Made by a program: the position numbers and the translations under genes | Notes under the pieces: generated by a model | What the model saw: the letters and a program-made list of their open reading frames with translations, nothing else | What the model was told of the DNA's origin: nothing | The model's database searches: none | Assembly: GCF_051014685.1 (NCBI RefSeq) | Contig: NW_027478488.1 | Location: 1-64,000 of the forward strand | Length of the DNA: 64,000 nucleotides | Origin: Ptiloglossa arizonensis | Lineage: Eukaryota; Arthropoda; Insecta; Hymenoptera; Colletidae | Direction: 5' to 3' | In this document: positions 25,131 through 38,200 of the stretch, in pieces | How the letters are laid out: every line of letters starts with the position of its first letter | Numbering within the stretch: the first letter of the stretch is position 1

Positions 25131-27600
25131 ACCTAACCCAAAAATTCCTGTTGCGTCTGAAAGTAGAAACTCGCCCGATTACAACGGTATGTGCATTTTT
25201 TCCCTAGGCCATTCTGATTAAGCGTTTGGAGCAGCAGAAGTGCGAAAAATTTGTTGTCTTCATAACCATTTCTTAGCTTCAAACTCCCATATCTCGCGAA
25301 CGGATTGACCTAACCCAAAAATTCCTATTGCATCTGAAAGTAGAAACTCGCCCGATTACAACGGTACGTGTATTTTTCCCTTAGGCCATTCTGGTTAAGC
25401 GATTGGAGCAGCAGAAGTGCGAAAAATTTATTGTCTTGTCAACCATTTCTTACCTGGAAAGTCCCATATCTCGCGAACGGATTGACCTTACCCAAAAATT
25501 CCTATTGCATCTGAAAGTAGAAACTCGCCCGATTACAGCGGTATGTGTATTTTTCCCTAGGCCATTCTGATTAAGCGTTAGGAGCAGCAGAAGTGCGAAA
25601 AAGTTGTTGTCTTCATAACCATTTCTTAGCTTCAAACTCCCATATCTCGCGAACGGATGGACCAAACCCAGAAGTTCCTGCTGCGTCTGAAAGTAGAAAC
25701 TCGCCCGATTACAACGATATGTGTATTTTTTCCCTAGGCCATTCTGGTTAAGCGTTAGGAGCTGCAGGAGTGCGAAAAATTTGTTGTCTTCTTAATCATT
25801 TCTTAGCTTCAAACTCCCATATCTCGCGAACGGATTGACCTAACCCAAAAATTCCTGTTGCATCTGAAAGTAGAAACTCGGCCGATTACAACGGTATGTG
25901 TATTTTTTCCCTAGGCCATTCTGGTTAAGCGTGAGGAGCAGCAGAATTGCGAAAAATTTTTTGCCTTCTCAACCATTTCTTGGCCTCAAACTCCCATATC
26001 TCGCGAACGGATTGACCTAACCCAGAAGTTCCTGCTTGGTCTGAAAGTAGAAACTCGCCCGATTACAAAGATATGTGTATTTTTTCCCTAGGCCATTCTG
26101 GTTAAGCGTTAGGAGCAGCAGAAGTGCGAAAAATTTGTTGTCTTCTCAATCATTTCTTAGCTTCAAACTCCCATATCTCGCGAACGGATTGACCTAACCC
26201 AAAAATTCTTGTTGCATCTGAAAGAAGAAACTCGCCCGATTACAACGGTATGTGTATTTTTTCCCTAGGCCATTCTGGTTAAGCGTTTGGAGCAGCAGAA
26301 TTGCGAAAAATTTGTTGTCTTCTCAACCATTTCTTAGCTTCAAACTTCCATATCTCGCGAACGGATTGACCTAACCCAAAAATTCCTGTTGCGTCTGAAA
26401 GTAGAAACTCGCCCCATTACAACGGTATGTGTATTTTTTCCCTAGGCCATTCTGATTAAGCGTTTGGAGCAGCAGAAGTGCGAAAAATTTGTTGTCTTCA
26501 TAACCATTTCTTAGCTTCAAACTCCCATATCTCGCGAACGGATTGACCTAACCCAAAAATTCCTATTGCATCTGAAAGTAGAAACTCGCCCGATTACAAC
26601 GGTACGTGTATTTTTCCCTTAGGCCATTCTGGTTAAGCGATTGGAGCAGCAGAAGTGCGAAAAATTTATTGTCTTGTCAACCATTTCTTACCTGGAAAGT
26701 CCCATATCTCGCGAACGGATTGACCTTACCCAAAAATTCCTATTGCATCTGAAAGTAGAAACTCGCCCGATTACAGCGGTATGTGTATTTTTTCCCTAGG
26801 CCATTCTGATTAAGCGTTAGGAGCAGCAGAAGTGCGAAAAAGTTGTTGTCTTCATAACCATTTCTTAGCTTCAAACTCCCATATCTCGCGAACGGATGGA
26901 CCAAACCCAGAAGTTCCTGCTGCGTCTGAAAGTAGAAACTCGCCCGATTACAACGATATGTGTATTTTTTCCCTAGGCCATTCTGGTTAAGCGTTAGGAG
27001 CTGCAGGAGTGCGAAAAATTTGTTGTCTTCTTAATCATTTCTTAGCTTCAAACTCCCATATCTCGCGAACGGATTGACCTAATCCAAAAATTCCTGTTGC
27101 ATCTGAAAGTAGAAACTCGTCCGATTACAACGGTATGTGTATTTTTTCCCTTGGCCATTCTGGTTAAGCGTGTGGAGCAGCAGAATTGCGAAAAATTTTT
27201 TGCCTTCTCAACCATTTCTTGGCCTCAAACTCCCATATCTCGCGAACGGATTGACCTAACCCAAAAATTCCTGTTGCATCTGAAAGTAGAAACTCGTCCG
27301 ATTACAACGGTATGTGTATTTTTTCCCTAGGCCATTCTGGTTAAGCGTGTGGAGCAGCAGAATTGCGAAAAATTTTTTGCCTTCTCAACCATTTCTTGGC
27401 CTCAAACTCCCATATCTCGCGAACGGATTGACCTAACCCAGAAGTTCCTGCTTGGTCTGAAAGTAGAAACTCGCCCGATTACAAAGATATGTGTATTTTT
27501 TTCCTAGGCCATTCTGGTTAAGCGTTAGGAGCAGCAGAAGTGCGAAAAATTTGTTGTCTTCTCAATCATTTCTTAGCTTCAATCTCCCATATCTCGCGAA
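24940..27600. repeat. 7-monomer tandem duplication (1238 bp) with one extra monomer
   Basis: TTACCTGGAAAG at about 25451 recurs at 26689, an offset of 1238 bp. AGCTGCAGGAGTGCG and CTTAATCATTTC follow at the same spacing. Near 27.25 kb the right-hand copy contains one additional GTTGCATCTG/ACTCGTCCG monomer, so ACAAAGATATGTG (26066) recurs 1415 bp later instead of 1238. That is duplication followed by a single-monomer gain. Confidence 0.82.
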
Positions 27601-30600
27601 CGGATTGATCTAACCCAAAAATTCCTGTTGCATCTGAAAGTAGAAACTCGCCCGATTGCAACGGTATGTGTATTTTTTCCCTAGGCCATTCTGGTTAAGC
27701 GTTAGGAGCAGCAGAAGTGCGAAAAAGTTGTTGTCTTCTCAACCATTTCTTAGCTTCAAACTCCCATATCTCGCGAACGCATTGACCAAACCCAGAAGTT
27801 CCTGCTGCGTCTGAAAGTAGAAACTCGCCCGATTACAACGATATGCGTATTTTTTCCCTAGGCCATTCTGGTTAAGCGTTTGGAGCAGCAGAAGTGCGAA
27901 AAATTTGTTGTCTTCTCAACCATTTCTTAGCTTCAAACTTCCATATCTCGCGAACGGATTGACCTAACCCAAAAATTCCTGTTGCGTCTGAAAGTAGAAA
28001 CTCGCCCGATTACAACGGTATGTGTATTTTTTCCATAGGTCATTCTGATTAAGCGTTTGGAGCAGCAGAAGTGCGAAAAATTTGTTGTAGTCATAACCAT
28101 TTCTTAGCTTCAAACTCCCATATCTCGCGAACGGATTGACCTAACCCAAAAATTCCTATTGCATCTGAAAGTAGAAACTCGCCCGATTAGAACGGTACGT
28201 GTATTTTTCCCTTAGGCCATTCTGGTTAAGCGATTGGAGCAGCAGAAGTGCGAAAAATTTATTGTCTTGTCAACCATTTCTTACCTTGAAAGTCCCATAT
28301 CTCGCGAACGGATTGACCTTACCCAAAAATTCCTATTGCATCTGAAAGTAGAAACTCGCCCGATTACAGCGGTATGTGTATTTTTTCCCTAGGCCATTCT
28401 GATTAAGCGTTAGGAGCAGCAGAAGTGCGAAAAAGTTGTTGTCTTCATAACCATTTCTTAGCTTCAAACTCCCATATCTCGCGAACGGATGGACCAAACC
28501 CAGAAGTTCCTGCTGCGTCTGAAAGTAGAAACTCACCCGATTACAACGATATGCGTATTTTTTCCCTAGGCCATTCTGGTTAAGCGTTAGGAGCAGCAGA
28601 AGTGCGAAAAAGTTGTCTTCTCAACCATTTCTTAGCTTCAAACTCCCATATCTCGCGAACGGATTGACCAAACCCAGAAGTTCCTGCTGCGTCTGAAAGT
28701 AGAAACTCGCCCGATTACAACGATATGCGTATTTTTTCCCTAGGCCATTCTGGTTAAGCGTTTGGAGCAGCAGAAGTGCGAAAAATTTGTTGTGTTCTCA
28801 ACCATTTCTTGGCTTCAAACTCCCATATCTCGCGAACGGATTGACCTAACCCAAAAATTCCTGTTGGGTCTGAAAGTAGAAACTCGCCCGATTACAACGG
28901 TATGTGTATTTCTTCCCTAGGCCATTCTGGTTAAGCGTTTGGAGCAGCAGAATTGCGAAAAATTTTTTGCCTTCTCAACCATTTCTTGGCTTCAAACTCC
29001 CATATCTCGCGAACGGATTGACCAAACCCAGAAGTTCCTGCTGCGTCTGAAAGTAGAAACTCGCCCGATTACAACGATATGTGTATTTTTTCCCTAGGCC
29101 ATTCTGGTTAAGCGTTAGGAGCAGCAGAAGTGCGAAAAATTTGTTGTCTTCTCAACCATTTCTTAGCTTCAAACTCCCATATCTCGCGAACGGATTGGCC
29201 AAACCCAGAAGTTCCTGCTGCGTCTGAAAGTAGAAACTCGCCCGATTACAACGATATGCGTATTTTTTCCCTAGGCCATTCTGGTTAAGCGTTTGGAGCA
29301 GCAGAAGTGCGAAAAATTTGTTGTCTTCTCAACCATTTCTTGGCTTCAAACTCCCATATCTCGCGAACGGATTGACCTAACCCAAAAATTCCTGTTGCGT
29401 CTGAAAGTAGAAACTCGCCCGATTACAACGGTATGTGTATTTTTTCCCTAGGCCATTCTGATTAAGCGTTAGGAGCAGCAGAAGTGCGAAAAAGTTGTTG
29501 TCTTCATAACCATTTCTTAGCTTCAAACTCCCATATCTCGCGAACGGATTGGCCAAACCCAGAAGTTCCTGCTGCGTCTGAAAGTAGAAACTCGCCCGAT
29601 TACAACGATATGCGTATTTTCTCCCTAGGCCATTCTGGTTAAGCGTTTGGAGCAGCAGAAGTGCGAAAAATTTGTTGTCTTCTCAACCATTTCTTGGCTT
29701 CAAACTCCCATATCTCGCGAACGGATTGACCTAACCCAAAAATTCCTGTTGCGTCTGAAAGTAGAAACTCGCCCGATTACAACGGTATGTGTATTTTTTC
29801 CCTAGGCCATTCTGGTTAAGCGTTTGGAGCAGCAGAATTGCGAAAAATGTTTTGCCTTCTCAACAATTTCTTGGCTTCAAACTCCCATATCTCGCGAACG
29901 GATTGACCTAACCCAAAAATTCCTATTGCATCTGAAAGTGGAAACTCGCCCGATTACAACGGTATGTGTATTTTTTCCCTAGGCCATTCTGATTAAGCGT
30001 TAGGAGCAGCAGAAGTGCGAAAAAGTTGTTGTCTTCATAACCATTTCTTAGCTTCAAACTCCCATATCTCGCGAACGGAATGGCCAAACCCAGAAGTTCC
30101 TGCTGCGTCTGAAAGTAGAAACTCGCCCGATTACAACGATATGCGTATTTTTTCCCTAGGCCATTCTGGTTAAGCGTTTGGAGCAGCAGAAGTGCGAAAA
30201 ATTTGTTGTCTTCTCAACCATTTCTTGGCTTCAAACTCCCATATCTCGCGAACGGATTGACCTAACCCAAGAATTCCTGTTGCGTCTGAAAGTAGAAACT
30301 CGCCCGATTACAACGGTATGTGTATTTTTTCCCTAGGCCATTCTGGTTAAGCGTTTGGAGCAGCAGTAGTGCGAAAAATTTGTTGTCTTCTTTACCATTT
30401 CTTAGCTTGAAACTCCCATATCTCGCGAACGGATTGACCTAACCCAAAAATTCTTGTTGCGTCTGAAAGAAGAAACTCGCCCGATTACAACGGTATGTGT
30501 ATTTTTTCCCTAGGCCATTCTGGTTAAGCGTTTGGAGCAGCAGAATAGCGAGAAATTGTTTGCCTTCTCAACCATTTCTTGGCTTCAAGCTCCCATATCT

Positions 30601-32340
30601 CGCGAACGGATTGACCTAACCCAAAAATTCCTGTTGGGTCTGAAAGTAGAAACTCGCCCGATTACAACGGTATGTGTATTTCTTCCCTAGGCCATTCTGG
30701 TTAAGCGTTTGGAGCAGCAGAATTGCGAAAAATTTTTTGCCTTCTCAACCATTTCTTGGCTTCAAACTCCCATATCTCGCGAACGGATTGACCAAACCCA
30801 GAAGTTCCTGCTGCGTCTGAAAGTAGAAACTCACCCGATTACAACGATATGCGTATTTTTTCCCTAGGCCATTCTGGTTAAGCGTTTGGAGCAGCAGTAG
30901 TGCGAAAAATTTGTTGTCTTCTTTACCATTTCTTAGCTTCAAACTCCCATATCTCGCGAACGGATTGACCTAACCCAAAAATTCCTATTGCATCTGAAAG
31001 TAGAAACTCGCCCGATTACAACGGTACGTGTATTTTTCCCTTAGGCCATTCTGGTTAAGCGATTGGAGCAGCAGAAGTGCGAAAAATTTATTGTCTTGTC
31101 AACCATTTCTTACATTGAAAGTCCCATATCTCGCGAACGGATTGACCTTACCCAAAAATTCCTGTTGCATCTGAAAGTAGAAACTCGTCCGATTACAAAG
31201 GTATGTGTATTTTTTCCCTTAGGCCATTCTGGTTAAGCGTGTGGAGCAGCAGAATTGCGAAAAATTTTTTGCCTTCTCAACCATTTCTTGGCTTCAAACT
31301 CCCATATCTCGCGAACGGATTGACCTAACCCAAAAATTCCTGTTGCGTCTGAAAGTAAAAACTCGCCCGATTACAACGGTATGTGTATTTTTTCCCTAGG
31401 CCATTCTGGTTAAGCGTTTGGAGCAGCAGTAGTGCGAAAAATTTGTTGTCTTCTTTACCATTTCTTAGCTTCAAACTCCCATATCTCGCGAACGGATTGA
31501 CCTAACCCAAAAATTCTTGTTGCGTCTGAAAGAAGAAACTCGCCCGATTACAACGGTATGTGTATTTTTTCCCTAGGCCATTCTGGTTAAGCGTTTGGAG
31601 CAGCAAAATAGCGAGAAATTGTTTGCCTTCTCAACCATTTCTTGGCTTCAAACTCCCATATCTCGCGAACGGATTGACCTAACCCAAAAATTCCTGTTGG
31701 GTCTGAAAGTAGAAACTCGCCCGATTACAACGGTATGTGTATTTCTTCCCTAGGCCATTCTGGTTAAGCGTTTGGAGCAGCAGAATTGCGAAAAATTTTT
31801 TGCCTTCTCAACCATTTCTTGGCTTCAAACTCCCATATCTCGCGAACGGATTGAATTAACCCAAAAATTCCTGTTGCATCTGAAAGTAGAAACTCGTCCG
31901 ATTACAACGGTATGTGTATTTTTTCCCTTAGGCCATTCTGGTTAAGCGTGTGGAGCAGCAGAATTGCGAAAAAATTTTTGCCTTCTCAACCATTTCTTGG
32001 CTTCAAACTCCCATATCTCGCGAACGGATTGAATTAACCCAAAAATTCCTATTGCATCTGAAAGTAGAAACTCGCCCGATTACAACGGTACGTGTATTTT
32101 TCCCTTAGGCCATTCTGGTTAAGCGATTGGAGCAGCAGAAGTGCGAAAAATTTATTGTCTTGTCAACCATTTCTTACCTTGAAAGTCCCATATCTCGCGA
32201 ACGGATTGACCTTACCCAAAAATTCCTATTGCATCTGAAAGTAGAAACCCGCCCGATTACAGCGGTATGTGTATTTTTTCCCTAGGCCATTCTGATTAAG
32301 CGTTAGGAGCAGCAGAAGTGCGAAAAAGTTGTTGTCTTCA
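27600..32340. repeat. Mosaic satellite region
   Basis: About 27 monomers of mixed subtype without one dominant period. The GGATTGGCC variant appears at 29193 and 29547 (354 bp, two monomers) and as GGAATGGCC at 30078 (531 bp further). Other stretches echo the left of the window, for example the ATTACAGCGGTA/AAAGTTGTTGTCTTC pair at 28.33-28.54 kb. Both strands show only satellite. No gene or foreign insertion was found. Confidence 0.8.
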
Positions 32341-35300
32341 TAACCATTTCTTAGCTTCAAACTCCCATATCTCGCGAACGGATGGACCAAACCCAGAAGT
32401 TCCTGCTGCGTCTGAAAGTAGAAACTCACCCGATTACAACGATATGCGTATTTTTTCCCTAGGCCATTCTGGTTAAGCGTTAGGAGCAGCAGAAGTGCGA
32501 AAAAGTTGTCTTCTCAACCATTTCTTAGCTTCAAACTCCCATATCTCGCGAACGGATTGACCTAACCCAAAAATTCTTGTTGCATCTGAAAGAAGAAACT
32601 CGCCCGATTACAACGGTATGTGTATTTTTTCCCTAGGCCATTCTGGTTAAGCGTTTGGAGCAGCAGAAGTGCGAAAAATTTGTTGTCTTCTCAACCATTT
32701 CTTAGCTTCAAACTTCCATATCTCGCGAACGGATTGACCTAACCCAAAAATTCCTGTTGCGTCTGAAAGTAGAAACTCGCCCGATTACAACGGTATGTGT
32801 ATTTTTTCCCTAGGCCATTCTGATTAAGCGTTTGGAGCAGCAGAAGTGCGAAAAATTTGTTGTAGTCATAACCATTTCTTAGCTTCAAACTCCCATATCT
32901 CGCGAACGGATTGACCTAACCCAAAAATTCCTATTGCATCTGAAAGTAGAAACTCGCCCGATTACAACGGTACGTGTATTTTTCCCTTAGGCCATTCTGG
33001 TTAAGCGATTGGAGCAGCAGAAGTGCGAAAAATTTGTTGTCTTCTCAACCATTTCTTAGCTTCAAACTTCCATATCTCGCGAACGGATTGACCTAACCCA
33101 AAAATTCCTGTTGCGTCTGAAAGTAGAAACTCGCCCGATTACAACGGTATGTGTATTTTTTCCCTAGGCCATTCTGATTAAGCGTTTGGAGCAGCAGAAG
33201 TGCGAAAAATTTGTTGTAGTCATAACCATTTCTTAGCTTCAAACTCCCATATCTCGCGAACGGATTGACCTAACCCAAAAATTCCTATTGCATCTGAAAG
33301 TAGAAACTCGCCCGATTACAACGGTACGTGTATTTTTCCCTTAGGCCATTCTGGTTAAGCGATTGGAGCAGCAGAAGTGCGAAAAATTTATTTTCTTGTC
33401 AACCATTTCTTACCTTGAAAGTCCCATATCTCGCGAACGGATTGACCTTACCCAAAAATTCCTATTGCATCTGAAAGTAGAAACCCGCCCGATTACAGCG
33501 GTATGTGTATTTTTTCCCTAGGCCATTCTGATTAAGCGTTAGGAGCAGCAGAAGTGCGAAAAAGTTTTTGTCTTCATAACCATTTCTTAGCTTCAAACTC
33601 CCATATCTCGCGAACGGATGGACCAAACCCAGAAGTTCCTGCTGCGTCTGAAAGTAGAAACTCGCCCGATTACAACGATATGTGTATTTTTTCCCTAGGC
33701 CATTCTGGTTAAGCGTTTGGAGCAGCAGAATTGCGAAAAATGTTTTGCCTTCTCAACAATTTCTTGGCTTCAAACTCCCATATCTCGCGAACGGATTGAC
33801 CTAACCCAAAAATTCGTATTGCATCTGAAAGTGGAAACTCGCCCGATTACAGCGGTATGTGTATTTTTTCCCTAGGCAATTCTGGTTAAGCGTTAGGAGC
33901 AGCAGAATTGCGAAAAATTTTTTGCCTTCTCAACCATTTCTTGGCTTCAAACTCCCATATCTCGCGAACGGATTGACTTAACCCAAACATTCCTGTTGAA
34001 TCTGAAAGTAGAAACTCGTCCGATTACAACGGTATGTGTATTTTTTCCCTTAGGCCATTCTGGTTAAGCGTGTGGAGCAGCAGATTTGCGAAAAATTTTT
34101 GGCCTTCTCAACCATTTCTTGGCTTCAAACTCCCATATCTCGCGAACGGATTGACCTAACCCAAAAATTCCTGTTGCGTCTGAAAGTAGAAACTCGCCCG
34201 ATTACAACGGTATGTTTATTTTTTCCCTAGGCCATTCTGGTTAAGCGTTTGGAGCAGCAGTAGTGCGAAAGATTTGTTGTCTTCTCTACCATTTCTTAGC
34301 TTCAAACTCCCATATCTCGCGAACGGATTGACCTAACCCAAAAATTCTTGTTGCATCTGAAAGAAGAAACTCGCCCGATTACAACGGTATGTGTATTTTT
34401 TCCCTAGGCCATTCTGGTTAAGCGTTTGGAGCAGCAGAATAGCGAGAAATTGTTTGCCTTCTCAACCATTTCTTGGCTTCAAACTCCCATATCTCGCGAA
34501 CGGATTGACCTAACCCAAAAATTCCTGTTGGGTCTGAAAGTAGAAACTCGCCCGATTACAACGGTATGTGTATTTCTTCCCTAGGCCATTCTGGTTAAGC
34601 GTTTGGAGCAGCAGAATTGCGAACAATTTTTTGCCTTCTCAACCATTTCTTGGCTTCAAACTCCCATATCTCGCGAACGGATTGACCTAACCCAAAAATT
34701 CCTATTGCATCTGAAAGTAGAAACTCGCCCGATTACAACGGTACGTGTATTTTTCCCTTAGGCCATTCTGGTTAAGCGATTGGAGCAGCAGAAGTGCGAA
34801 AAATTTATTTTCTTGTCAACCATTTCTTACCTTGAAAGTCCCATATCTCGCGAACGGATTGACCTTACCCAAAAATTCCTATTGCATCTGAAAGTAGAAA
34901 CCCGCCCGATTACAGCGGTATGTGTATTTTTTCCCTAGGCCATTCTGATTAAGCGTTAGGAGCAGCAGAAGTGCGAAAAAGTTGTTGTCTTCATAACCAT
35001 TTCTTAGCTTCAAACTCCCATATCTCGCGAACGGATGGACCAAACCCAGAAGTTCCTGCTGCGTCTGAAAGTAGAAACTCACCCGATTACAACGATATGC
35101 GTATTTTTTCCCTAGGCCATTCTGGTTAAGCGTTAGGAGCAGCAGAAGTGCGAAAAAGTTGTCTTCTCAACCATTTCTTAGCTTCAAACTCCCATATCTC
35201 GCGAACGGATTGACCAAACCCAGAAGTTCCTGCTGCGTCTGAAAGTAGAAACTCGCCCGATTACAACGATATGCGTATTTTTTCCCTAGGCCATTCTGGT

Positions 35301-35716
35301 TAAGCGTTTGGAGCAGCAGAAGTGCGAAAAATTTGTTGTCTTCTCAACCATTTCTTGGCTTCAAACTCCCATATCTCGCGAACGGATTGACCTAACCCAA
35401 AAATTCCTGTTGGGTCTGAAAGTAGAAACTCGCCCGATTACAACGGTATGTGTATTTCTTCCCTAGGCCATTCTGGTTAAGCGTTTGGAGCAGCAGAATT
35501 GCGAAAAATTTTTTGCCTTCTCAACCATTTCTTGGCTTCAAACTCCCATATCTCGCGAACGGATTGACCAAACCCAGAAGTTCCTGCTGCGTCTGAAAGT
35601 AGAAACTCGCCCGATTACAACGATATGTGTATTTTTTCCCTAGGCCATTCTGGTTAAGCGTTAGGAGCAGCAGAAGTGCGAAAAATTTGTTGTCTTCTCA
35701 ACCATTTCTTAGCTTC
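32341..35716. repeat. Long displaced copy of 7.2-10.6 kb (offset 25136)
   Basis: About 3.4 kb repeats 7205-10580 with a constant offset of 25136 bp. The sequence of subtypes is the same, down to rare forms such as TTCGTATTGCATC, AAACATTCCTGTTGAATC, GTAGTGCGAAAGATTTG and GCGAACAATTTTTTGCC (34620). I noticed very few substitutions, for example CTTCTTTACC near 9147 against CTTCTCTACC near 34283. Identity is far higher than between neighbouring monomers, so this is a recent copy despite the distance. Confidence 0.86.
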
Positions 35717-36779
35717 AAACTCCCATATCTCGCGAACGGATTGGCCAAACCCAGAAGTTCCTGCTGCGTCTGAAAGTAGAAACTTGCCCGATTACAACGA
35801 TATGCGTATTTTTTCCCTAGGCCATTCTGGTTAAGCGTTTGGAGCAGCAGAAGTGCGAAAAATTTGTTGTCTTCTCAACCATTTCTTGGCTTCAAACTCC
35901 CATATCTCGCGAACGGATTGACATAACCCAAAAATTCCTGTTGCGTCTGAAAGTAGAAACTCGCCCGATTACAACGGTATGTGTATTTTTTCCCTAGGCA
36001 ATTCTGGTTAAGCGTTAGGAGCAGCAGAATTGCGAAAAATTTTTTGCCTTCTCAACCATTTCTTGGCTTCAAACTCCCATATCTCGCGAACGGATTGACT
36101 TAACCCAAAAATTCCTGTTGCATCTGAAAGTAGAAACTCGTCCGATTACAACGGTATGTGTATTTTTTCCCTTAGGTCATTCTGGTTAAGCGTGTGGAGC
36201 AGCAGAATTGCGAAAAATTTTTTGCCTTCTCAACCATTTCTTGGATTCAAACTCCCATATCTCGCGAACGGATTGACCTAACACAAAAATTCCTGTTGCG
36301 TCTGATAGTAGAAACTCGCCCGATTACAACGGTATGTGTATTTTTTCCCTAGGCCATTCTGGTTAAGCGTTTGGAGCAGCAGTAGTGCGAAAAATTTGTT
36401 GTCTTCTTTACCATTTCTTAGCTTCAAACTCCCATATCTCGCGAACGGATTGACCTAACCCAAAAATTCTTGTTGCATCTGAAAGAAGAAACTCGCCCGA
36501 TTACAACGGTATGTGTGTTTTTTCCCTAGGCCATTCTGGTTAAGCGTTTGGAGCAGCAGAAGTGCGAAAAATTTGTTGTCTTCTCAACCATTTCTTAGCT
36601 TCAAACTTCCATATCTCGCGAACGGATTGACCTAACCCAAAAATTCCTGTTGCGTCTGAAAGTAGAAACTCGCCCGATTACAACGGTATGTGTATTTTTC
36701 CCTAGGCCATTCTGATTAAGCGTTTGGAGCAGCAGAATTGCGAAAAATTTGTTGTAGTCATAACCATTTCTTAGCTTCA

Positions 36780-38200
36780 AACTCCCATATCTCGCGAACG
36801 GATTGACCTAACCCAAAAATTCCTATTGCATCTGAAAGTAGAAACTCGCCCGATTACAACGGTACGTGTATTTTTCCCTTAGGCCATTCTGGTTAAGCGA
36901 TTGGAGCAGCAGAAGTGCGAAAAATTTATTTTCTTGTCAACCATTTCTTACCTTGAAAGTCCCATATCTCGCGAACGGATTGACCTTACCCAAAAATTCC
37001 TATTGCATCTGAAAGTAGAAACCCGCCCGATTACAGCGGTATGTGTATTTTTTCCCTAGGCCATTCTGATTAAGCGTTAGGAGCAGCAGAAGTGCGAAAA
37101 AGTTGTTGTCTTCATAACCATTTCTTAGCTTCAAACTCCCATATCTCGCGAACGGATGGACCAAACCCAGAAGTTCCTGCTGCGTCTGAAAGTAGAAACT
37201 CACCCGATTACAACGATATGCGTATTTTTTCCCTAGGCCATTCTTGTTAAGCGTTAGGAGCAGCAGAAGTGCGAAAAAGTTGTCTTCTCAACCATTTCTT
37301 AGCTTCAAACTCCCATATCTCGCGAACGGATTGACCAAACCCAGAAGTTCCTGCTGCGTCTGACAGTAGAAACTCGCCCGATTACAACGATATGCGTATT
37401 TTTTCCCTAGGCCATTCTGTTTAAGCGTTTGGAGCAGCAGAAGTGCGAAAAATTTGTTGTCTTCTCAACCATTTCTTGGCTTCAAACTCCCATATCTCGC
37501 GAACGGATTGACCTAACCCAAAAATTCCTGTTGGGTCTGAAAGTAGAAACTCGCCCGATTACAACGGTATGTGTATTTCTTCCCTAGGCCATTCTGGTTA
37601 AGCGTTTGGAGCAGCAGAATTGCGAAAAATTTTTTGCCTTCTCAACCATTTCTTGGCTTCAAACTCCCATATCTCGCGAACGGATTGACCAAACCCAGAA
37701 GTTCCTGCTGCGTCTGAAAGTAGAAACTCGCCCGATTACAACGATATGTGTATTTTTTCCCTAGGCCATTCTGGTTAAGCGTTAGGAGCAGCAGAAGTGC
37801 GAAAAATTTGTTGTCTTCTCAACCATTTCTTAGCTTCAAACTCCCATATCTCGCGAACGGATTGGCCAAACCCAGAAGTTCCTGCTGCGTCTGAAAGTAG
37901 AAACTCGCCCGATTACAACGATATGCGTATTTTTTCCCTAGGCCATTCTGGTTAAGCGTTTGGAGCAGCAGAAGTGCGAAAACTTTGTTGTCTTCTCAAC
38001 CATTTCTTGGCTTCAAACTCCCATATCTCGCGAACGGATTGACCTAACCCAAAAATTCCTGTTGCGTCTGAAAGTAGAAACTCGCCCCATTACAACGGTA
38101 TGTGTATTTTTTCCCTAGGCCATTCTGATTAAGCGTTAGGAGCAGCAGAAGTGCGAAAAAGTTGTTGTCTTCATAACCATTTGTTAGCTTCAAACTCCCA
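36780..38200. repeat. Block duplicated at 44.57-45.99 kb (offset 7787)
   Basis: The order of subtypes in this 1.4-kb stretch is matched with an offset of 7787 bp. Markers are AATTTATTTTCTTGTC (36924 and 44711), TATTTCTTCC (37574 and 45361) and the GGATTGGCCAAAC variant (37860 and 45647). Differences include TTCTTGTTAAGCG near 37242, CTGACAGTAG near 37360, ACCATTCCTTAGC near 44904 and TCTCACGAACGG near 45461. The bases just left (35717-36780) are a mixture of known subtypes with no further structure seen. Confidence 0.78.
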
